This document shows, one piece after another, positions 1 to 8,688 of a DNA stretch of 64,000 bases (position 1 is its first letter; each line of letters begins with the position of its first letter). The stretch is from Paenibacillus sp. JJ-223 (GTDB lineage Bacteria; Bacillota; Bacilli; Paenibacillales; Paenibacillaceae). The stretch is from NCBI RefSeq assembly GCF_927798175.1, contig NZ_CAKMMP010000011.1:186001-250000 (forward strand). The letters are read 5' to 3'. The notes under the pieces are model-generated. The model had not been told where the DNA came from and ran no database searches. It saw only the letters and a list, made by a program, of their open reading frames with translations. The position numbers and the translations under genes were made by a program.

Positions 1-436
1 CGATATTGCCCGCATTGCACCTGCCTGCCAATCTGTTGCAATCCAGCTCGCGAAAGCAATAGTTCACAACAGGCTGCATCGCTTCGGAGGCCACGCCCAT
101 ATTCCAGTACCTGCTCGATATCGCGTATCCCAATTCGGCGCTCTGCATCGATTCGTTCATGTCGAATACGCCCCCGCGCCCAATCAGTTCCCCGGTGTCC
201 TTCCAAATGAAGGCCCAAATGTACACAGTCTGCTGTTCATATTGATCCAGTACCCGCCGAATATATCCGACCGAATCATCTATGGTCTCATGACAGTTCC
301 AGAGGCTGTGCTGGCTGACGAGCGGATCGGAGGCAAACGCAAAATATTCAGGCACATCCTCCAAGGTCAGACGTCTCAACCGCAAACGTTCTGTCTCGAA
401 TTCGGGCGATTCGGAAAATAATTTGTCGACATTCAT
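1..436 (-). CDS. GNAT family N-acetyltransferase (partial, C-terminus outside window)
   Basis: N-terminal 145 residues of a RimJ/RimL-type acetyltransferase that would move an acetyl group from acetyl-CoA to an amine. It opens with the family's 'ETERLRLRRLTLEDVPEYFAF' type strand-helix, and GELIGRGGVF and AELGYAISSRYWNMGVASEA match the acetyl-CoA-binding core. The reading frame stays open to the window edge. Two ATGs lie at 442 and 436; AGGAGG at 445-450 is only 2 nt from the first but 8 nt from the second, so 436 is chosen. The substrate cannot be told from sequence. Confidence 0.85.
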   Translation of the reverse strand, partial: MNVDKLFSESPEFETERLRLRRLTLEDVPEYFAFASDPLVSQHSLWNCHETIDDSVGYIRRVLDQYEQQTVYIWAFIWKDTGELIGRGGVFDMNESMQSAELGYAISSRYWNMGVASEAMQPVVNYCFRELDCNRLAGRCNAGNI

Positions 437-491
437 GTTCATTTCCTCCTGACGAATCCGTTTCAAAAGAACCACTCTTGCCGCATCTCTT

Positions 492-914
492 TCAACGCTC
501 GGTTTCGGCCTTTAACACATATCGATCTACAAACCAAGCTCCTAATATCCCCACGGCGTAACGCATGAGATCCATGACCAAAAAACCCCGGCCCAACACA
601 AGTGCCCCTAGCGTCGTCGAACGAATTTCGTTCAACCACGGGACCTGGATGAGCTGCGAGCATTCGATGAACCAACTTAACAGCAATCCGGCAAAGGCTG
701 ACCATCCCTTGCTCCACGACGTGAATATTAGGCGTATTCCAAAATAAATCATAGCTGCCCATAAGGCATCCCCGGCATGTTCTCGCAGAAATGCGGGCAA
801 AACCTCGCCATAGGCCCTGGAGGCATACCCGGCAGACATCGCCAGCAATGTCACGGACAAATACAACAGTTTGCCTCTTAAACGACTGGCGTACCTCTGC
901 TTATGCATTGTCAT
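492..914 (-). CDS. DUF2809 family small membrane protein
   Basis: A 140-residue protein with about four hydrophobic segments. It carries the family signature: GDALWAAMIYFGIRL, then a hydrophobic helix running into ECSQLIQVPWLNEIRSTTLGALVLGRGF, then DLMRYAVGILGAW. This matches DUF2809, small integral membrane proteins of unknown function. The start may be 914 or 908 (two close ATGs) and no strong ribosome binding site is visible. It lies 55 bp upstream of, and on the same strand as, the acetyltransferase, so the two may be co-transcribed. Confidence 0.75.
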   Translation of the reverse strand: MTMHKQRYASRLRGKLLYLSVTLLAMSAGYASRAYGEVLPAFLREHAGDALWAAMIYFGIRLIFTSWSKGWSAFAGLLLSWFIECSQLIQVPWLNEIRSTTLGALVLGRGFLVMDLMRYAVGILGAWFVDRYVLKAETER

Positions 915-1017
915 GATTGTATTTCAACCCGTATCATATGGATTTCCCCCAGGCTTGAGTTCGATTCCACGATCGATGCATCTTTCATGTATCTTTCTCC
1001 CATCGTACAAAAGGATA

Positions 1018-1044
1018 CAAAAAAAGGGCGTTGCCAGCGCCCTT
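1018..1044 (-). terminator. Rho-independent terminator of the Big_2 gene
   Basis: Read on the minus strand, a GGGCG/CGCCC stem with a 7-nt loop is followed by a run of seven T. It lies about 50 bp beyond the stop codon of the Ig-like protein gene. Confidence 0.8.
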
Positions 1045-1093
1045 CAACATTCCATTTTTTAACATTATACCACTAAAACCAGAACCAAGCTTG

Positions 1094-2209
1094 CTATTTT
1101 ACCGTCACCGGAATCGTAAGTTTTTTGTTGTTCCATTTGACGACCACGGAAGCCTTGCCTTTGCCAACGGCCTGGATTTTGCCATTCGAAACCGTGACCA
1201 CGCTTGGCTTATTGCTGCTCCATACCGCGTCACTCGTTACCAAGGCGGTCTTTCCTGTGTCATACTGGGCCATAACGCTCACCGTTGCTGTGCCCTGAGG
1301 AGACAAGACCAGCTTTTTGGTGCTGCTGATCAGCTTTTTGAGCAGAGGCACCACGGTCACTTCCGTTTTGACGGTCTGATTCTGGTACACGCCCGTCAAT
1401 GTAGCCTTGCCTTCTGTCAGCGTTTTGACCGTGCCATTTTTGACCGTGGCCACACTAGGGTTAGACGATGTCCAGGTCACTTGCTTCGACAAGTTCACCG
1501 TTTTGCCGTTCTCATAGGTACCGATGACCTTAAGAGCTTTGGACTTCTTGATGTTCATCTGGATGGCCGATGGCGTAACCTCCACCTTGGCGATGATATC
1601 GGTAATCGCTACAGGGACTTTGACCGTGGTTGAGCCGTATTTTCCTTGCAGCAGCACGCGTCCCGGTTCCACCCCTTTGATTTTCCCATTTTCCACGACG
1701 GCGGATGGCTTGGAAACTGTCCAGACGATTTGGGAAGTGACGTCCTCTTCTTTACCGCTCGTTCGCACGATCGTTACTTTGGGCAATGCGCTCTCCTTGC
1801 CTTTGACAAAATTATAAGAGCTCGGCGATGCCTTGATCTTTTTGATTTTCTCCTGTACCTGCACGGCAAACTGCGCTTTCTCGTTATCCACCTGGGCGAC
1901 GATGGTCGCTTCTCCCGCACCTACGGCTTTGATCTTGCCTTTCGTTACGGTAGCGACTTTGGCATTGCTCGACGACCATGTCACGCCAGCCGTGACGTCC
2001 TGCTCGTTATCGAATCCTTCCACCACCGCCATCACTTTCAACGAGGCCGTTTCGGAAACGCTCATTTTATCCGTATTACTTACAATTTTAATGGATGTGA
2101 TATCTCCTGCGGCCGCCATGGCCAGCGATGGAATCAGCGCAACGCACGCCACGATCAAGGCTAGGGTTGCCTTGAATCCTGCTCTTAAACCTTTCATGCC
2201 CATCTTCAT
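1094..2209 (-). CDS. Secreted protein with about four bacterial Ig-like (Big_2) domains
   Basis: 371 residues beginning with a signal peptide (about residues 1-33, hydrophobic core ALIVACVALIPSLAMAAA). The rest is four tandem repeats of about 80-90 residues. Each has the Big_2 pattern: a strand ending in 'TWSSSNPSVATV', 'NGKIKAVGxGxA', then a final 'VTV' strand. Such domains usually mediate surface adhesion or act as spacers. No catalytic domain, LPXTG motif or SLH domain is present, so the protein may be simply secreted. It stands alone between a terminator and the serS gene. Confidence 0.85.
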   Translation of the reverse strand: MKMGMKGLRAGFKATLALIVACVALIPSLAMAAAGDITSIKIVSNTDKMSVSETASLKVMAVVEGFDNEQDVTAGVTWSSSNAKVATVTKGKIKAVGAGEATIVAQVDNEKAQFAVQVQEKIKKIKASPSSYNFVKGKESALPKVTIVRTSGKEEDVTSQIVWTVSKPSAVVENGKIKGVEPGRVLLQGKYGSTTVKVPVAITDIIAKVEVTPSAIQMNIKKSKALKVIGTYENGKTVNLSKQVTWTSSNPSVATVKNGTVKTLTEGKATLTGVYQNQTVKTEVTVVPLLKKLISSTKKLVLSPQGTATVSVMAQYDTGKTALVTSDAVWSSNKPSVVTVSNGKIQAVGKGKASVVVKWNNKKLTIPVTVK

Positions 2210-2320
2210 CTCCCATAATCCAGTATTTTACTCCTATTATAGTATATCGGAAATGGTATGCCCAGAAATGAATACTATAACTGAAGAAATTCGGATAACA
2301 GGACCATTCGACATGTTTTG

Positions 2321-3613
2321 TTATTTTTCTGCTTCCGGCAGCTTCAGGTATTCCAATCCCCCCATATAGGGCCGAAGCGCTGCCGGAATGCGTATGCTCC
2401 CGTCCTCCAATTGGTGATTCTCCAAAAGCGGGATCAATATGCGCGGCGATGCCACTGCCGTATTGTTAAGGGTATGGCAATAGACCAGCTTGCCTTCTGC
2501 GTTACGACAACGGATGTTGGAGCGCCGGGCCTGGAAGTCGTGCAGGTTCGACGACGAATGCGTTTCTCCATAGGCTCCGCGGCTGGGCATCCATGTCTCG
2601 ATATCGTACTGTTTATAGGTTTTCTGCGACATGTCTCCGATGCACACGGCAACCACGCGATACGGAAGCTCCAGCAGCTGCAGCAGTTCCTCCGCATGTC
2701 CGGTGATCTCCTGCAGCATTCGTTCCGATTCGTCCGCATCCGGCGCACAGATAATGACCTGTTCTACCTTGGAAAACTGGTGCACCCGATACAGTCCCCG
2801 CACATCCCTGCCGCCCGATCCAACCTCGCTGCGGAAACAGGTGGACATGGCGGCCAATCGGATCGGTTCCGCTACATCCACGACTTCATCCATATAATAA
2901 GAAACAAGCGGCACCTCCGAAGTCCCTACCAACCATTTGTTCTCGCCCTCAAGCTCATATACCTGATCCCGCCCTGTGGGGAAGAAGCCCGTGTTAACCA
3001 GCGCTTCCTCCCTCACCATCAGCGGCACTTCCATCGGCGTGAAGCCTTTCTTCAATAATAGGTCGAGGGCTAACTGTTGTACGGCCCGATGCAAAAGCAA
3101 ACCTGCCGCTTTCAATACATAACTGCGAGTGCCGCCGATTTTTACGCCTCGGGCAATGTCGATCATGTCATGCATTTCACCCAGCTCAACATGATCCTTC
3201 GCATCGTAATCGAATTTCGTAATCTCACCGACACGCCGCACTTCAACGTTATCTTCATCCGATGCTCCTGCCGGCGTATCCGGCGACACCACGTTCGGCA
3301 CCAGCCACTGCAGTCTCGTTACCTCCTCCTGCACGTCGGCAAGCCTGGTCTCATTCTGCTGGAGCTTGTCGTTAAGCTCCTTTACGCGTGTCCGCAGCTC
3401 TTCCGCCTGTGCCCGATCTCCAGCCTGCATCAGCTTGCCAATCTCTGCCGACCAGGCGTTCCGCAAGCGGCGCCCTTCCTCCGTTTCCTGCAAAAGCCTT
3501 CTTCTTTCCTCGTCCAGCGTGAGCAGCTCGCGAACCGAAACCTTGATTTTTTTGCCGTCCGCGGCCGCCTGAACCTCATCAGCATGCGCACGAATCCATT
3601 TCATATCCAACAT
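2321..3613 (-). CDS. serS: Seryl-tRNA synthetase
   Basis: 430 residues, the normal size for bacterial SerRS. It charges tRNA-Ser with serine in the cytoplasm. The N-terminal part (about residues 1-110) is the long charged coiled-coil arm that grips the tRNA variable arm; the rest is the class II catalytic core with GTSEVPLVSYYMDE, the motif 2 region CFRSEVGSGGRDVRGLYRVHQFSKVEQ, and the motif 3 region ending in SPRILIPLLENHQ. The start at 3613 (MLDMKWIRAHADEV) fits the family N-terminus and has AAAGGAG upstream. It is preceded by a T-box leader, so expression should respond to uncharged tRNA. Confidence 0.95.
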   Translation of the reverse strand: MLDMKWIRAHADEVQAAADGKKIKVSVRELLTLDEERRRLLQETEEGRRLRNAWSAEIGKLMQAGDRAQAEELRTRVKELNDKLQQNETRLADVQEEVTRLQWLVPNVVSPDTPAGASDEDNVEVRRVGEITKFDYDAKDHVELGEMHDMIDIARGVKIGGTRSYVLKAAGLLLHRAVQQLALDLLLKKGFTPMEVPLMVREEALVNTGFFPTGRDQVYELEGENKWLVGTSEVPLVSYYMDEVVDVAEPIRLAAMSTCFRSEVGSGGRDVRGLYRVHQFSKVEQVIICAPDADESERMLQEITGHAEELLQLLELPYRVVAVCIGDMSQKTYKQYDIETWMPSRGAYGETHSSSNLHDFQARRSNIRCRNAEGKLVYCHTLNNTAVASPRILIPLLENHQLEDGSIRIPAALRPYMGGLEYLKLPEAEK

Positions 3614-3636
3614 GTACACCGTCTCCTTTGGGCTAT

Positions 3637-3848
3637 AAAAATGCAAAGAGCGCCCTCATCCCTTGGGACGAGGAGCGCTCTGCTCGCGGTGCCACCCAAC
3701 TTGCCGGGACAGGTAATCCTGTGTCCAGCCTCTTGGTCCGCGATAACGGGCGGTTCCGGTTAACTTGGGGAATGGGTTCGCTCCCCTGGCGAAAACGCCT
3801 CCGAGTTGGATGCTCTTCAACGGCATAGTTCCGATCTGCAATTGTTGA
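3637..3848 (-). promoter_or_regulatory. T-box leader upstream of serS
   Basis: On the minus strand, TGGGTGGCACCGCG (3698-3685) is the near-invariant T-box sequence that pairs with the tRNA acceptor end. Just downstream, AGAGCGCTCCTC and GAGGGCGCTCT (3681-3647) form a terminator stem followed by a T-rich run. Uncharged tRNA binding is expected to favour the antiterminator. The tRNA is inferred to be tRNA-Ser from the downstream gene; the specifier codon was not assigned with confidence. Confidence 0.9.
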
Positions 3849-3853
3849 CAATG

Positions 3854-3883
3854 ATTATATATGAAATGCTCCCCCATTCGCAA
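3854..3883 (-). promoter_or_regulatory. Promoter of the T-box/serS transcript
   Basis: On the minus strand a TTGCGA -35 (3883-3878) is separated by 18 nt from a TATAAT -10 (3859-3854), just upstream of the T-box leader. Confidence 0.65.
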
Positions 3884-3939
3884 GAGCTTCATTCATTATG
3901 TTTTCAAACGACCATTGCCCAGGAAATAAGACAGATCGG

Positions 3940-4428
3940 TCAAGCGCTGACTTTGCTTCTGGCCACCACATTGCCAAATACAGCCCGAACGATCGGCCCC
4001 ACCACCAGAAGCTGTGCCGGAAGTGCCAGCAAGAAGTTATGGCCGATCGCCGAACCATAGCTTCGCAGGATGGAACGACCTCCAAGTCCATTGGTGAAGT
4101 AGGATGTCATTACACCATAGAAAGACATGACCAACACCATGCCGACCACCATAAAAAACGAGAGCGTCAACACGGCCACCAATTTGTTCGACTTGTCGAA
4201 CGGCAGGGAAAACGCTACTTTTTTCGCCACAGGACCTACCAATATCGATTCAACCGCAAAAGCGACCACAAAACAGATCACAAACTGCAGCAGAATCTCC
4301 ATCAAAGACAATTTCCCGATCATTCCGCTGTTATACAGATTAAACAACAGCATGATCGTGACCATGCCGAAGCACATCATTAATCCGAACACCACTTGTT
4401 CTCTTTTCGTTGTTGGCAATGTACTCAT
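3940..4428 (-). CDS. DUF2798 family membrane protein
   Basis: 162 residues with four transmembrane segments arranged as two similar halves. Each half begins with a helix of the type 'GLMMCFGMVTIMLLFNLYNSG' or 'VLTLSFFMVVGMVLVMSFYGVM', and each has a 'ESILVGPVAKKVAF' or 'LLVVGPIVRAVFG' element. This internal repeat is typical of two-copy DUF2798 proteins, whose function is unknown. It is on the same strand as serS but has the T-box promoter between them, so it is probably a separate unit. Confidence 0.75.
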   Translation of the reverse strand: MSTLPTTKREQVVFGLMMCFGMVTIMLLFNLYNSGMIGKLSLMEILLQFVICFVVAFAVESILVGPVAKKVAFSLPFDKSNKLVAVLTLSFFMVVGMVLVMSFYGVMTSYFTNGLGGRSILRSYGSAIGHNFLLALPAQLLVVGPIVRAVFGNVVARSKVSA

Positions 4429-4825
4429 CCTTTCTGTTCATTTGATCATTATAGAGATCACGTTATGCCCTTCATAAGTGAACAAATTGTGAACTTTTCT
4501 ATACATTTATAGAAACTGTACTAATCAATCACACTAGGCCACTACGAGTGCAGTACCATCTTCCGATCGCTGTTATCCCCAGATTTTTTGAATCCCCTTT
4601 TTCAAGGGGAAAATCCGGTGATAAACGCGAACGCTTTCGCTTCTTCAGATTGGTTCTTCCTCTCCGTTCACGTGTATTATGTTTTTTCGCTTTTATAAAT
4701 CTTTATTTTCAATGTAAGTATGTTCATTCCGCCGCTCCAATTCCAACTTGACAGCTTGGATTTTCACATCTATTCTATTTCTAAAATGCTAATGGCGAAT
4801 TATCTGCCCCGGGAGGTATGTTCAT
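4429..4825. other. Intergenic region, no gene recognised
   Basis: About 400 bp between divergently transcribed DUF2798 and VOC genes. It is AT-rich and should hold both promoters, but no clear -35/-10 pair, riboswitch or conserved small ORF could be singled out. A short C4T5/A2G4-type inverted repeat near 4592-4612 is the only structure noticed. Confidence 0.5.
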
Positions 4826-5212
4826 ATGGCTTTTCAAAAACGCGTCGACCACGTCGGAATCTCCGTTCGCGATCTGGAAACAACGCTCCGCTTCTATACC
4901 GAGATTGTCGGTCTGGAACTGAAGGGACGGTTGACTCACACCAACGGTGTCATTCAGCTGGCATTTCTCGGTTTTAACGGGAGCGACGAGACCGAGATCG
5001 AGCTGATTCAGGGGTATAGCGACAAGCTGCCATCCGAAGGAACGGTGCACCACTTTGCCATCCATGTGGAGGACATCGAAGCGGAATACCGACGCATTCA
5101 GGCAACGGATGCAGAGTTCATCGATGGGGAGATTGTAACCTTGCCGAACGGATATCGTTACTTCTTCATCTATGGACCTGAAAAAGAATGGATTGAATTT
5201 TTCCAACGGTAA
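4826..5212 (+). CDS. VOC family (glyoxalase-like) protein
   Basis: 128 residues forming one vicinal-oxygen-chelate unit of two beta-alpha-beta-beta-beta modules. Likely metal ligands are the His of DHVGISVRDLETTLRFYTE, the Glu of ETEIELIQGY, the His of VHHFAIHVEDIEAEY and the Glu near the C-terminus in EWIEFF. It resembles lactoylglutathione lyase-like proteins, but the metal and substrate are not predictable. GGGAGG upstream supports the ATG at 4826. Confidence 0.85.
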   Translation: MAFQKRVDHVGISVRDLETTLRFYTEIVGLELKGRLTHTNGVIQLAFLGFNGSDETEIELIQGYSDKLPSEGTVHHFAIHVEDIEAEYRRIQATDAEFIDGEIVTLPNGYRYFFIYGPEKEWIEFFQR

Positions 5213-5238
5213 TCCCGGTCGTCCCTCCAATTCCTTAC

Positions 5239-5267
5239 TGGACACAATCCGGACTCTTGCCTATAAT
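5239..5267 (+). promoter_or_regulatory. Promoter of the TPP riboswitch/thi operon
   Basis: TGGACA (5239-5244), a 17-nt spacer and a perfect TATAAT (5262-5267) lie about 30 nt upstream of the riboswitch, as expected for a sigma-A promoter. Confidence 0.75.
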
Positions 5268-5298
5268 TACTGTGATAGCAACGCCCGTAACTTCATAG

Positions 5299-5391
5299 CT
5301 TCCCAGGGGTGTCGGAATTGGCCGGCTGAGAGTGTATCCCATAAGATACTGACCCTTAGACCTGATCTGGATCATGCCAGCGTAGGAATCG
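5299..5391 (+). promoter_or_regulatory. TPP (THI-element) riboswitch
   Basis: The conserved segments appear in order: AGGGGTG, GGCTGAGAG, a variable P3 arm, GACCCTTAGACCTGATCTGG, then ATCATGCCAGCGTAGGAA. This is the diagnostic thiamine pyrophosphate aptamer (pyrimidine-binding CUGAGA and pyrophosphate-binding CCUGAUCUGG...GCCAGCGUAGG). It precedes a terminator and a thiamine-precursor uptake operon, so bound TPP should switch the operon off by transcription termination. Confidence 0.95.
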
Positions 5392-5448
5392 GAGTATATT
5401 GACCAAGGCACAGCCCCAAGGCTGGTGGCCATTCTCTAACGCCTGCAT

Positions 5449-5476
5449 GCGTCCCGAATAACGGGGCGCTTTTTTG
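5449..5476 (+). terminator. Riboswitch-controlled terminator
   Basis: GCGTCCCG and CGGGGCGC form an 8-bp stem with a 5-nt loop, followed by six T. It lies between the TPP aptamer and the first gene of the operon, so it is the likely expression platform. Confidence 0.85.
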
Positions 5477-5602
5477 TTAATATCAGAACGTGTGGACCGC
5501 GATGCAATTCCCCTGATATGGCATTCTTAATCAGATGTTGTGGACATGAAGCCAAGGAGTACCCGTGCCGATGGCCGGACAATATGAAGGAGAGAAAAAG
5601 AA

Positions 5603-6640
5603 ATGAAATGGCGCAAAATGATGGGCCTGATGCTCCTGTGCATCACCCTCGTAACCGTTGCCGCATGCGGCGGCAAGGAAGCGGCACCTGCCGGCGAGAA
5701 CGGCAGCAGCACGGAAAAGGCAAGCGAAGGCGGCAATGCCGCACTGAAAGACGTTAAGGTGGTGCTCGATTGGACGCCGAATACGAACCATACCGGCCTG
5801 TACGCTGCGGTGGATCAAGGCTTTTACAAAGCCGAGGGACTTAACGTCGAAATCGTGCAGCCTGGCGCAGGCGGAGCGGACACGATGGTAGCCTCGAACG
5901 AGGTCCCTTTTGGCGTCAGTTACCAGGAGAGCGTAACCCAAGCGCGCACGCAAAACGTACCGCTCGTATCCATCGCCGCGGTCATTCAGCACAACACGTC
6001 CGGCTTTGCCGCTCCGGTGGACCGGAATATCAAATCGCCCAAAGACTTTGAAGGCAAATCGTATGGAGGCTGGGGCTCTCCGGTAGAAGAAGCCGTCATG
6101 CAATCGATTATGGAAGGCGAAGGCGCCGACGTCTCCAAGGTGAAAAACATCAATATGGGCGATGCCGATTTCTTCACTGCCGTGAAACGCGACATCGACT
6201 TTGCCTGGATCTTCTATGCGTGGACCGGGATTGAAGCACAGCTGCGGAATGAACCGATCGACATGCTGTACGTCAAGGATTACTCCGAAGCGCTCGACTA
6301 TTACACGCCTGTGCTCGTAACCAACGAAACGACGATTCAGAATGATCCGGAGCTGGTTAAAGCGTTCATGAAAGCGACATCCGAAGGATATCAATATGCG
6401 ATCGATCACCCGGAGGAGGCTGCCAACATTTTGCTGAAGGCCGTTCCGGACCTCGACAAGGATTTAGTACTCGCCAGCCAGAAGTGGCTCAGCCCGAAAT
6501 ATCAGGACGATGCCGCACGTTGGGGCGAACAGAAAAAGGAAGTTTGGCAAAATTACGCAGACTGGATGTTCAGCAAAAAACTGCTCGACCAGCAAGTCGA
6601 CGTTTCCAAAGCGTATACGAACGAATTTTTACCACAATAA
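5603..6640 (+). CDS. thiY: Thiamine-precursor ABC transporter substrate-binding lipoprotein (ThiY/THI5-like)
   Basis: 345 residues. The lipoprotein signal peptide ends at VTVAACGG (Cys near residue 21). The mature NMT1/THI5-like domain starts 'VKVVLDWTPNTNHTGLYAAVDQGFYKAEGLNVEIVQPG', the classic opening of hydroxymethylpyrimidine or formylaminopyrimidine binding proteins. It delivers a thiamine pyrimidine precursor to the ThiX/ThiZ transporter on the outer face of the membrane. It is the first gene behind the TPP riboswitch. GGAGAGAAAAAGAA precedes the ATG. The exact pyrimidine ligand is inferred. Confidence 0.92.
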   Translation: MKWRKMMGLMLLCITLVTVAACGGKEAAPAGENGSSTEKASEGGNAALKDVKVVLDWTPNTNHTGLYAAVDQGFYKAEGLNVEIVQPGAGGADTMVASNEVPFGVSYQESVTQARTQNVPLVSIAAVIQHNTSGFAAPVDRNIKSPKDFEGKSYGGWGSPVEEAVMQSIMEGEGADVSKVKNINMGDADFFTAVKRDIDFAWIFYAWTGIEAQLRNEPIDMLYVKDYSEALDYYTPVLVTNETTIQNDPELVKAFMKATSEGYQYAIDHPEEAANILLKAVPDLDKDLVLASQKWLSPKYQDDAARWGEQKKEVWQNYADWMFSKKLLDQQVDVSKAYTNEFLPQ

Positions 6641-6676
6641 CGAGCAACGATATAACGAAATCGGAAGGAGCCGTGA

Positions 6677-6973
6677 ATGGACATGGCCAGCACACTGCTT
6701 AGCATACAAGTGATTCCCAAAACGCCGAACGGCGAAAACTCTTATCCTTACGTCGATCGCGCGATCGAAGTCATTCAACAATCCGGTGTCAAATATCAAG
6801 TAAACCCGCTGGAAACGACCATGGAAGGCGAACTTGAGGAGCTGCTGCAGATCGTGCGCAAAATGCACGAAGCACTCGTGGAGGCCGGCAGCCCAAGCAT
6901 CATTTCCCAGATCAAAATTGCCCATAGCCCTGACGGGTTCAGCATGGATGCCCTGACGGAGAAATATCGCTAA
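6677..6973 (+). CDS. MTH1187/YqgV-family thiamine-binding protein (DUF77)
   Basis: 98 residues with a small ferredoxin-like fold: 'TLLSIQVIPKTPNG', then 'VDRAIEVIQQSGVKYQVNPLETTMEGELEELLQIVRKMHEALVEAG'. This is the MTH1187/YkoF-like thiamine-binding family, cytoplasmic proteins thought to bind thiamine or its derivatives. GGAAGGAG with a 6-nt spacer fixes the ATG at 6677. The stop codon overlaps the start of the permease (TAATG), so it is translationally coupled within the thiamine uptake operon. Confidence 0.85.
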   Translation: MDMASTLLSIQVIPKTPNGENSYPYVDRAIEVIQQSGVKYQVNPLETTMEGELEELLQIVRKMHEALVEAGSPSIISQIKIAHSPDGFSMDALTEKYR

Positions 6974-7731
6974 TGAATTCATACTGGAAAAGCGTATGGC
7001 CGCCCTTCGTGGCGGTTATTCTCTTTATCGCGTTATGGCAGGGAGCCGTATCCCTGTTCCATATTGAAAAGTGGATGCTTCCCGCACCCTCGGACATCGC
7101 CCGCGAAGCGGCATCTCAAGCCGATCGCCTCGGCATGCATGCTTGGGCTACCATCCAGCTTACCCTGATCGGCTTCGCTGCCGGCACGGCCGTCGGATTG
7201 CTGATCGCGATGGTGCTGCATCTTATTCCTTTGCTCAAACAGGCGTTATACCCTTTGCTTATTTTAAGTCAAAACATACCCACCATCGCGCTGGCTCCGC
7301 TCCTGCTGATCTGGTTCGGCTTCGGGCTGCTGCCCAAGCTGATCACGATCGTTCTCGTCTGTTTCTTCCCGGTCGCCGTAGCGGCCATGGACGGGTTAAC
7401 GCGCACGGATGCGGCCATGATGAATTACATGCGCATGGCCGGTGCATCGCGCCGCCACATCTTCTGGAAGCTGGAGCTGCCGCATGCGCTGCCCTCCATC
7501 TTCTCCGGCGTGAAGATTGCCGCCACGTACAGCGTTATGGGCGCCATCATCGCAGAATGGATCGGCGCCGACAAGGGCATCGGTTATTACATGATGCTGC
7601 AGAAGTCCGCTTACCGGACAGATCGATTATTCGTCGCCATCATGATCATCGTGGCGCTGAGCCTGCTGCTCTTCCTGCTCATTGCCTTGCTGGAGAAGCT
7701 GCTCGTTAAATGGCGGCCGCAGAAGCGCTAA
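6973..7731 (+). CDS. thiX: ABC transporter permease (ThiX-like)
   Basis: 252 residues with about six transmembrane helices. It has a BPD_transp_1/SsuC-type EAA loop, 'MNYMRMAGASRRHIFWKLELPHALPSIFSGVKIAATYSVMGAIIAEWIGADKGIGY', which docks with the ATPase. It forms the membrane channel for the pyrimidine precursor bound by ThiY. The start overlaps the preceding stop by one base. Confidence 0.92.
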   Translation: MNSYWKSVWPPFVAVILFIALWQGAVSLFHIEKWMLPAPSDIAREAASQADRLGMHAWATIQLTLIGFAAGTAVGLLIAMVLHLIPLLKQALYPLLILSQNIPTIALAPLLLIWFGFGLLPKLITIVLVCFFPVAVAAMDGLTRTDAAMMNYMRMAGASRRHIFWKLELPHALPSIFSGVKIAATYSVMGAIIAEWIGADKGIGYYMMLQKSAYRTDRLFVAIMIIVALSLLLFLLIALLEKLLVKWRPQKR

Positions 7732-7762
7732 CCCGACATTGAACCAAGGAAGTGAATACGAC

Positions 7763-8650
7763 ATGAATCATACCGGTTCTCCGGCAACACCAGCGGCTGC
7801 CCCAGCTATGCAGGCAAGCGAAGCGGGGGCGGCTCACTCTGACAGCACGGCACCGACATCGGCAACGGCGCCTGCGCTCAACGTCAGGAACGTGCACGCC
7901 TCCTTCCGCGAGCGGCGAAGCAAGCTGCCGGTGCTTAACGATATTTCCCTGACTGTGGGGCAAGGCGAATTCGTGGCACTCGTCGGACCGTCCGGCTGCG
8001 GCAAAAGCACCCTGTTCCATATCATCGGCGGGCTGCTGAAGCCGCAGCAGGGGGAGATCTGGATGAACGGCGAGAACGTGACCGGCCAACGCGGCAAGAT
8101 CAGCTACATGCCGCAGCAACCTGCGCTCTTCCCGTGGCGCACCATCGAAGAGAACGTGCTGCTTGCGGGCGAAGTGTCTCCATCGGCCCAGCCGCGGCAA
8201 ACCGCGCTTGCCGAAGCGCGCCAATGGCTGGAGAGCGTCGGCCTCGGCGGCTTCGAGCAGGCATACCCGCACATGCTGTCCGGCGGAATGCAGCAGCGCG
8301 CCGCGTTCCTGCGGGCGCTGCTCAGTCCCCAGGAGCTGATGCTGCTCGACGAGCCGTTCAGCGCGCTCGACGCCTTGACGCGCAGCGACATGCAGCGCTG
8401 GCTGCTCGACATATGGGAGCTGAACCGCCGCTCGGTGCTGCTCATCACCCATAATATCGAAGAAGCGCTGCTGCTCGCCGATCGCGTCTACGTGCTCTCG
8501 AATCGGCCCGCAACGGTGATGCACGAAGTCCATGTTCCTTTTGAGCGGCCCCGTCAAGAAACGATCGCCGATCTGCCGGCATTCCTGGAGCGCAAACGGC
8601 AAATCTCCGAGTGGATGAAGCAAGAACAAAAGAAGGCCCGTCTATCCTGA
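7763..8650 (+). CDS. thiZ: ABC transporter ATP-binding protein (ThiZ-like)
   Basis: 295 residues. An unusual Ala/Pro/Thr-rich N-terminal extension of about 40 residues precedes a nitrate/sulfonate/taurine-type ATPase domain. It has Walker A GPSGCGKST, the Q-loop in 'ISYMPQQPALFPWRT', signature LSGGMQQR, Walker B LMLLDEPFSALD and the switch His in LLITHNIEEA. It energises ThiX. The ATG at 7763 follows AAGGAAGTGA. It is about 30 bp after thiX in the same operon. Confidence 0.92.
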   Translation: MNHTGSPATPAAAPAMQASEAGAAHSDSTAPTSATAPALNVRNVHASFRERRSKLPVLNDISLTVGQGEFVALVGPSGCGKSTLFHIIGGLLKPQQGEIWMNGENVTGQRGKISYMPQQPALFPWRTIEENVLLAGEVSPSAQPRQTALAEARQWLESVGLGGFEQAYPHMLSGGMQQRAAFLRALLSPQELMLLDEPFSALDALTRSDMQRWLLDIWELNRRSVLLITHNIEEALLLADRVYVLSNRPATVMHEVHVPFERPRQETIADLPAFLERKRQISEWMKQEQKKARLS

Positions 8651-8688
8651 GATAGCGGGCTTAAATCATGCAGAAGGAGCGTCTCTCC

